Shown here: piece by piece, positions 4,804 to 6,200 of the stretch | How the letters are laid out: every line of letters begins with the position of its first letter | How positions within the stretch are numbered: the stretch's first letter is position 1 | DNA from: Treponema sp. | GTDB taxonomy: Bacteria; Spirochaetota; Spirochaetia; Treponematales; Breznakiellaceae | Length of the DNA stretch: 6,200 nucleotides | Assembly: GCA_031255615.1 (NCBI GenBank) | Contig: JAIRSD010000266.1 | Location: 1-6,200 of the forward strand | Direction: 5' to 3' | Translations under genes and position numbers: made by a program | Notes under the pieces: model-generated | The model's database searches: none | What the model saw: the letters and a program-made list of their open reading frames with translations, nothing else | Told to the model about the DNA's origin: nothing

Positions 4804-6200
4804 ATGAAACGAATGGGAACAATCGCGGTACTTGGCATGGTAATCGCGGCGCTCATGGCGGCGCCGGTCTTTGGGGGCGGCAGGAGAGAGGGCGGAGCTT
4901 CCTCCGGCGGCGGGGGATCGGACACCTCCAGGCCGGTCCACCTGGTGGGCTACCTTTTGGGGGACGAACTGGTGGGTATGGCGGATGTGATGAAGGGCAT
5001 CAACGAAAAACTTAAAAAGGACATCAACGCCACCATGGAGATTCGCTACATCGGCTGGGGGGATTTAAGTTCCAAATATCCCCTGGTTCTGGCCTCCGGG
5101 GACCTGGACTGGATCTATGCCGCCCCCTGGGCCTACTACAACCAGGAAGCCGGGAAAGGGGCCTTTAAGGAGCTTTCCCAGGATATGTTCAAGACCTATA
5201 TGCCCCGCCATTTTGCGGCCCTGGACCCGGCGGCCTATAAGCAGGCGGAGGTAATGGTGAACGGCAGGAAGGGAATCTACATGGTCCCCACCTCCAGCCC
5301 CGACCGGAAGACTTCCGCCATTCTTATCCGCAAGGACCTGCGTCTTAAATACGGCGTCCCCGAGATCAAGCGGTTCAGCGATATTGAGCCCTATCTGGCG
5401 GCCATCAAACAGAACGAACCCAGCATGACCCCCCTGATGCTGGACAACACCTACGACATCAAACGGCCCTGGGTCGATCTGTCCACCGAAATGGGGGTGG
5501 GAATTATCGACGTGTTCTTCGCCACCGGTTCCGGCCTGAACGTGGGTTACAATTTCCGTGATCCCACCGGGCTTATCAAGACGGTCTTCGATTCCGATCT
5601 GCGCGGCCCCGCGGTCGATGTGGCCAAGAGGATAAAAAGCTGGTACGACAAGGGTTATATTAATTCCGACGCCTTTGGCAACACGGTCCGTTCCAAGGAA
5701 TCCTTTAGCCAGGGGAAAAGCGCCGTGGCTTTTGGGAATTCCATCGATCTGCAGTCCAACCTTGCCACCGCCATTGACAATGGCTGGGACGTGGAGATAA
5801 TTCCCATTGTCGATCCTGACCGCAAGGCCCCCCGGGACGCTTACACCAACAACGGGGTTGCCGTGGCGGCCAATTCCAAAAATGTTGAGCGGACTCTGAT
5901 GGCCCTGGACCTTTTGATGCAGGAACCGGGCTACGTGATGCTGGACTACTTTGGGGTGGAGGGGAAAAATTACGTCCTTACCCCCGACGGGAAAGTTACC
6001 CTGCCCCGGGGTGTCACCAACGATACGAACACCTATCCGCCGGACGCGGCGGGATTCTGGTTTGTATCGAAGGACCTGCAGCCCCCCCTGGCAAGCTGGA
6101 CCGACAACTATATCGCCCACCGGGAGGACCTGCTTAGTATTCTGGTGAACGATCCGCTGAACGGTTTCCAGATCGACAAGGAACCGATAAAGACCGAGGA
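4804..6200 (+). CDS. Extracytoplasmic solute-binding protein of an LplA/LipO-type sugar importer, 3' end missing
   Basis: 465 codons are visible and no stop occurs before the window edge, so the C-terminus is missing. Residues 1-24 form a Sec signal peptide: MKR, a hydrophobic core (about 7-23), then APVFGGG. A Gly/Ser-rich linker (24-40) follows, then the mature binding protein. There is no lipobox cysteine and I find no cysteine in the visible protein, so it should be a free periplasmic protein, not a lipoprotein. DYFGVEGKNYVLTPDGKV at 381-398 resembles the 'YGIEGxHY' region of LplA/LipO binding proteins. Family members are usually about 500 residues or slightly more. ATG 4804 follows AGGAGAGG (4791-4798). 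The protein delivers substrate to the two upstream permeases; the 172-base gap with hairpins may set its expression apart from theirs. Confidence 0.88.
   Translation, partial: MKRMGTIAVLGMVIAALMAAPVFGGGRREGGASSGGGGSDTSRPVHLVGYLLGDELVGMADVMKGINEKLKKDINATMEIRYIGWGDLSSKYPLVLASGDLDWIYAAPWAYYNQEAGKGAFKELSQDMFKTYMPRHFAALDPAAYKQAEVMVNGRKGIYMVPTSSPDRKTSAILIRKDLRLKYGVPEIKRFSDIEPYLAAIKQNEPSMTPLMLDNTYDIKRPWVDLSTEMGVGIIDVFFATGSGLNVGYNFRDPTGLIKTVFDSDLRGPAVDVAKRIKSWYDKGYINSDAFGNTVRSKESFSQGKSAVAFGNSIDLQSNLATAIDNGWDVEIIPIVDPDRKAPRDAYTNNGVAVAANSKNVERTLMALDLLMQEPGYVMLDYFGVEGKNYVLTPDGKVTLPRGVTNDTNTYPPDAAGFWFVSKDLQPPLASWTDNYIAHREDLLSILVNDPLNGFQIDKEPIKTE

Noticed and set aside
5065..6120. 351-codon open frame on the minus strand across the binding-protein gene
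   Set aside because: It is opposite a continuous binding-protein frame with signal peptide and family motif. The antisense translation shows no domain.
1..6200. tRNA or rRNA genes, CRISPR repeats, insertion sequences, phage or defence genes
   Set aside because: I saw no cloverleaf, no regularly spaced repeat array, no transposase or integrase motifs and no defence-type domains. All long frames are explained by the sugar-acid locus.

Overview
The window holds a carbohydrate-acid utilisation locus read entirely on the + strand: an IclR-family regulator (281-1081), an enolase-superfamily sugar-acid dehydratase (1279-2727), two ABC importer permeases of the LplB/YtcP type (2798-3730 and about 3717-4631), and the matching solute-binding protein (4804 to beyond the right edge). 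No importer ATPase is encoded here. A good Shine-Dalgarno and ATG on the minus strand at positions 8-23 suggest that a divergent gene starts at the left edge.

Organism: coding DNA is GC-rich, with many GGG/CCC codons, while the two regulatory regions (about 203-270 and 1131-1197) are sharply AT-rich. LplB/YtcP/LplA-type importers are common in Firmicutes and in spirochaetes. The binding-protein signal peptide has no lipobox cysteine and runs into a Gly/Ser-rich stretch, which I associate with Treponema/Spirochaeta-like bacteria. A spirochaete is my best guess, by inference only.

Layout: 1-280 is a regulatory region with several inverted repeats and repeated TGAAAC/GTTTCA elements. The iclR gene follows. 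1082-1278 carries a possible weak terminator, a TTGAAAC element next to a -35/-10 promoter, and a 5' leader hairpin. The dehydratase gene then leads through a 70-base gap, containing a 20-bp tandem repeat, to the first permease. The second permease overlaps the first. A 172-base gap with several stem-loops precedes the binding-protein gene, which is cut by the window end.

How the genes work together (inference): the binding protein captures an oligosaccharide or sugar-acid-containing glycan in the periplasm, and the two permeases import it using an ATPase encoded elsewhere. The dehydratase converts an aldonate- or uronate-derived acid to a 2-keto-3-deoxy acid. The IclR regulator probably senses a pathway intermediate and binds TGAAAC-type sites at its own promoter and at the dehydratase promoter. 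This is a recognisable catabolic operon, not a clearly new system. The points most worth checking are the long insertion in the dehydratase, the shared operator elements, and the intercistronic repeats and hairpins.
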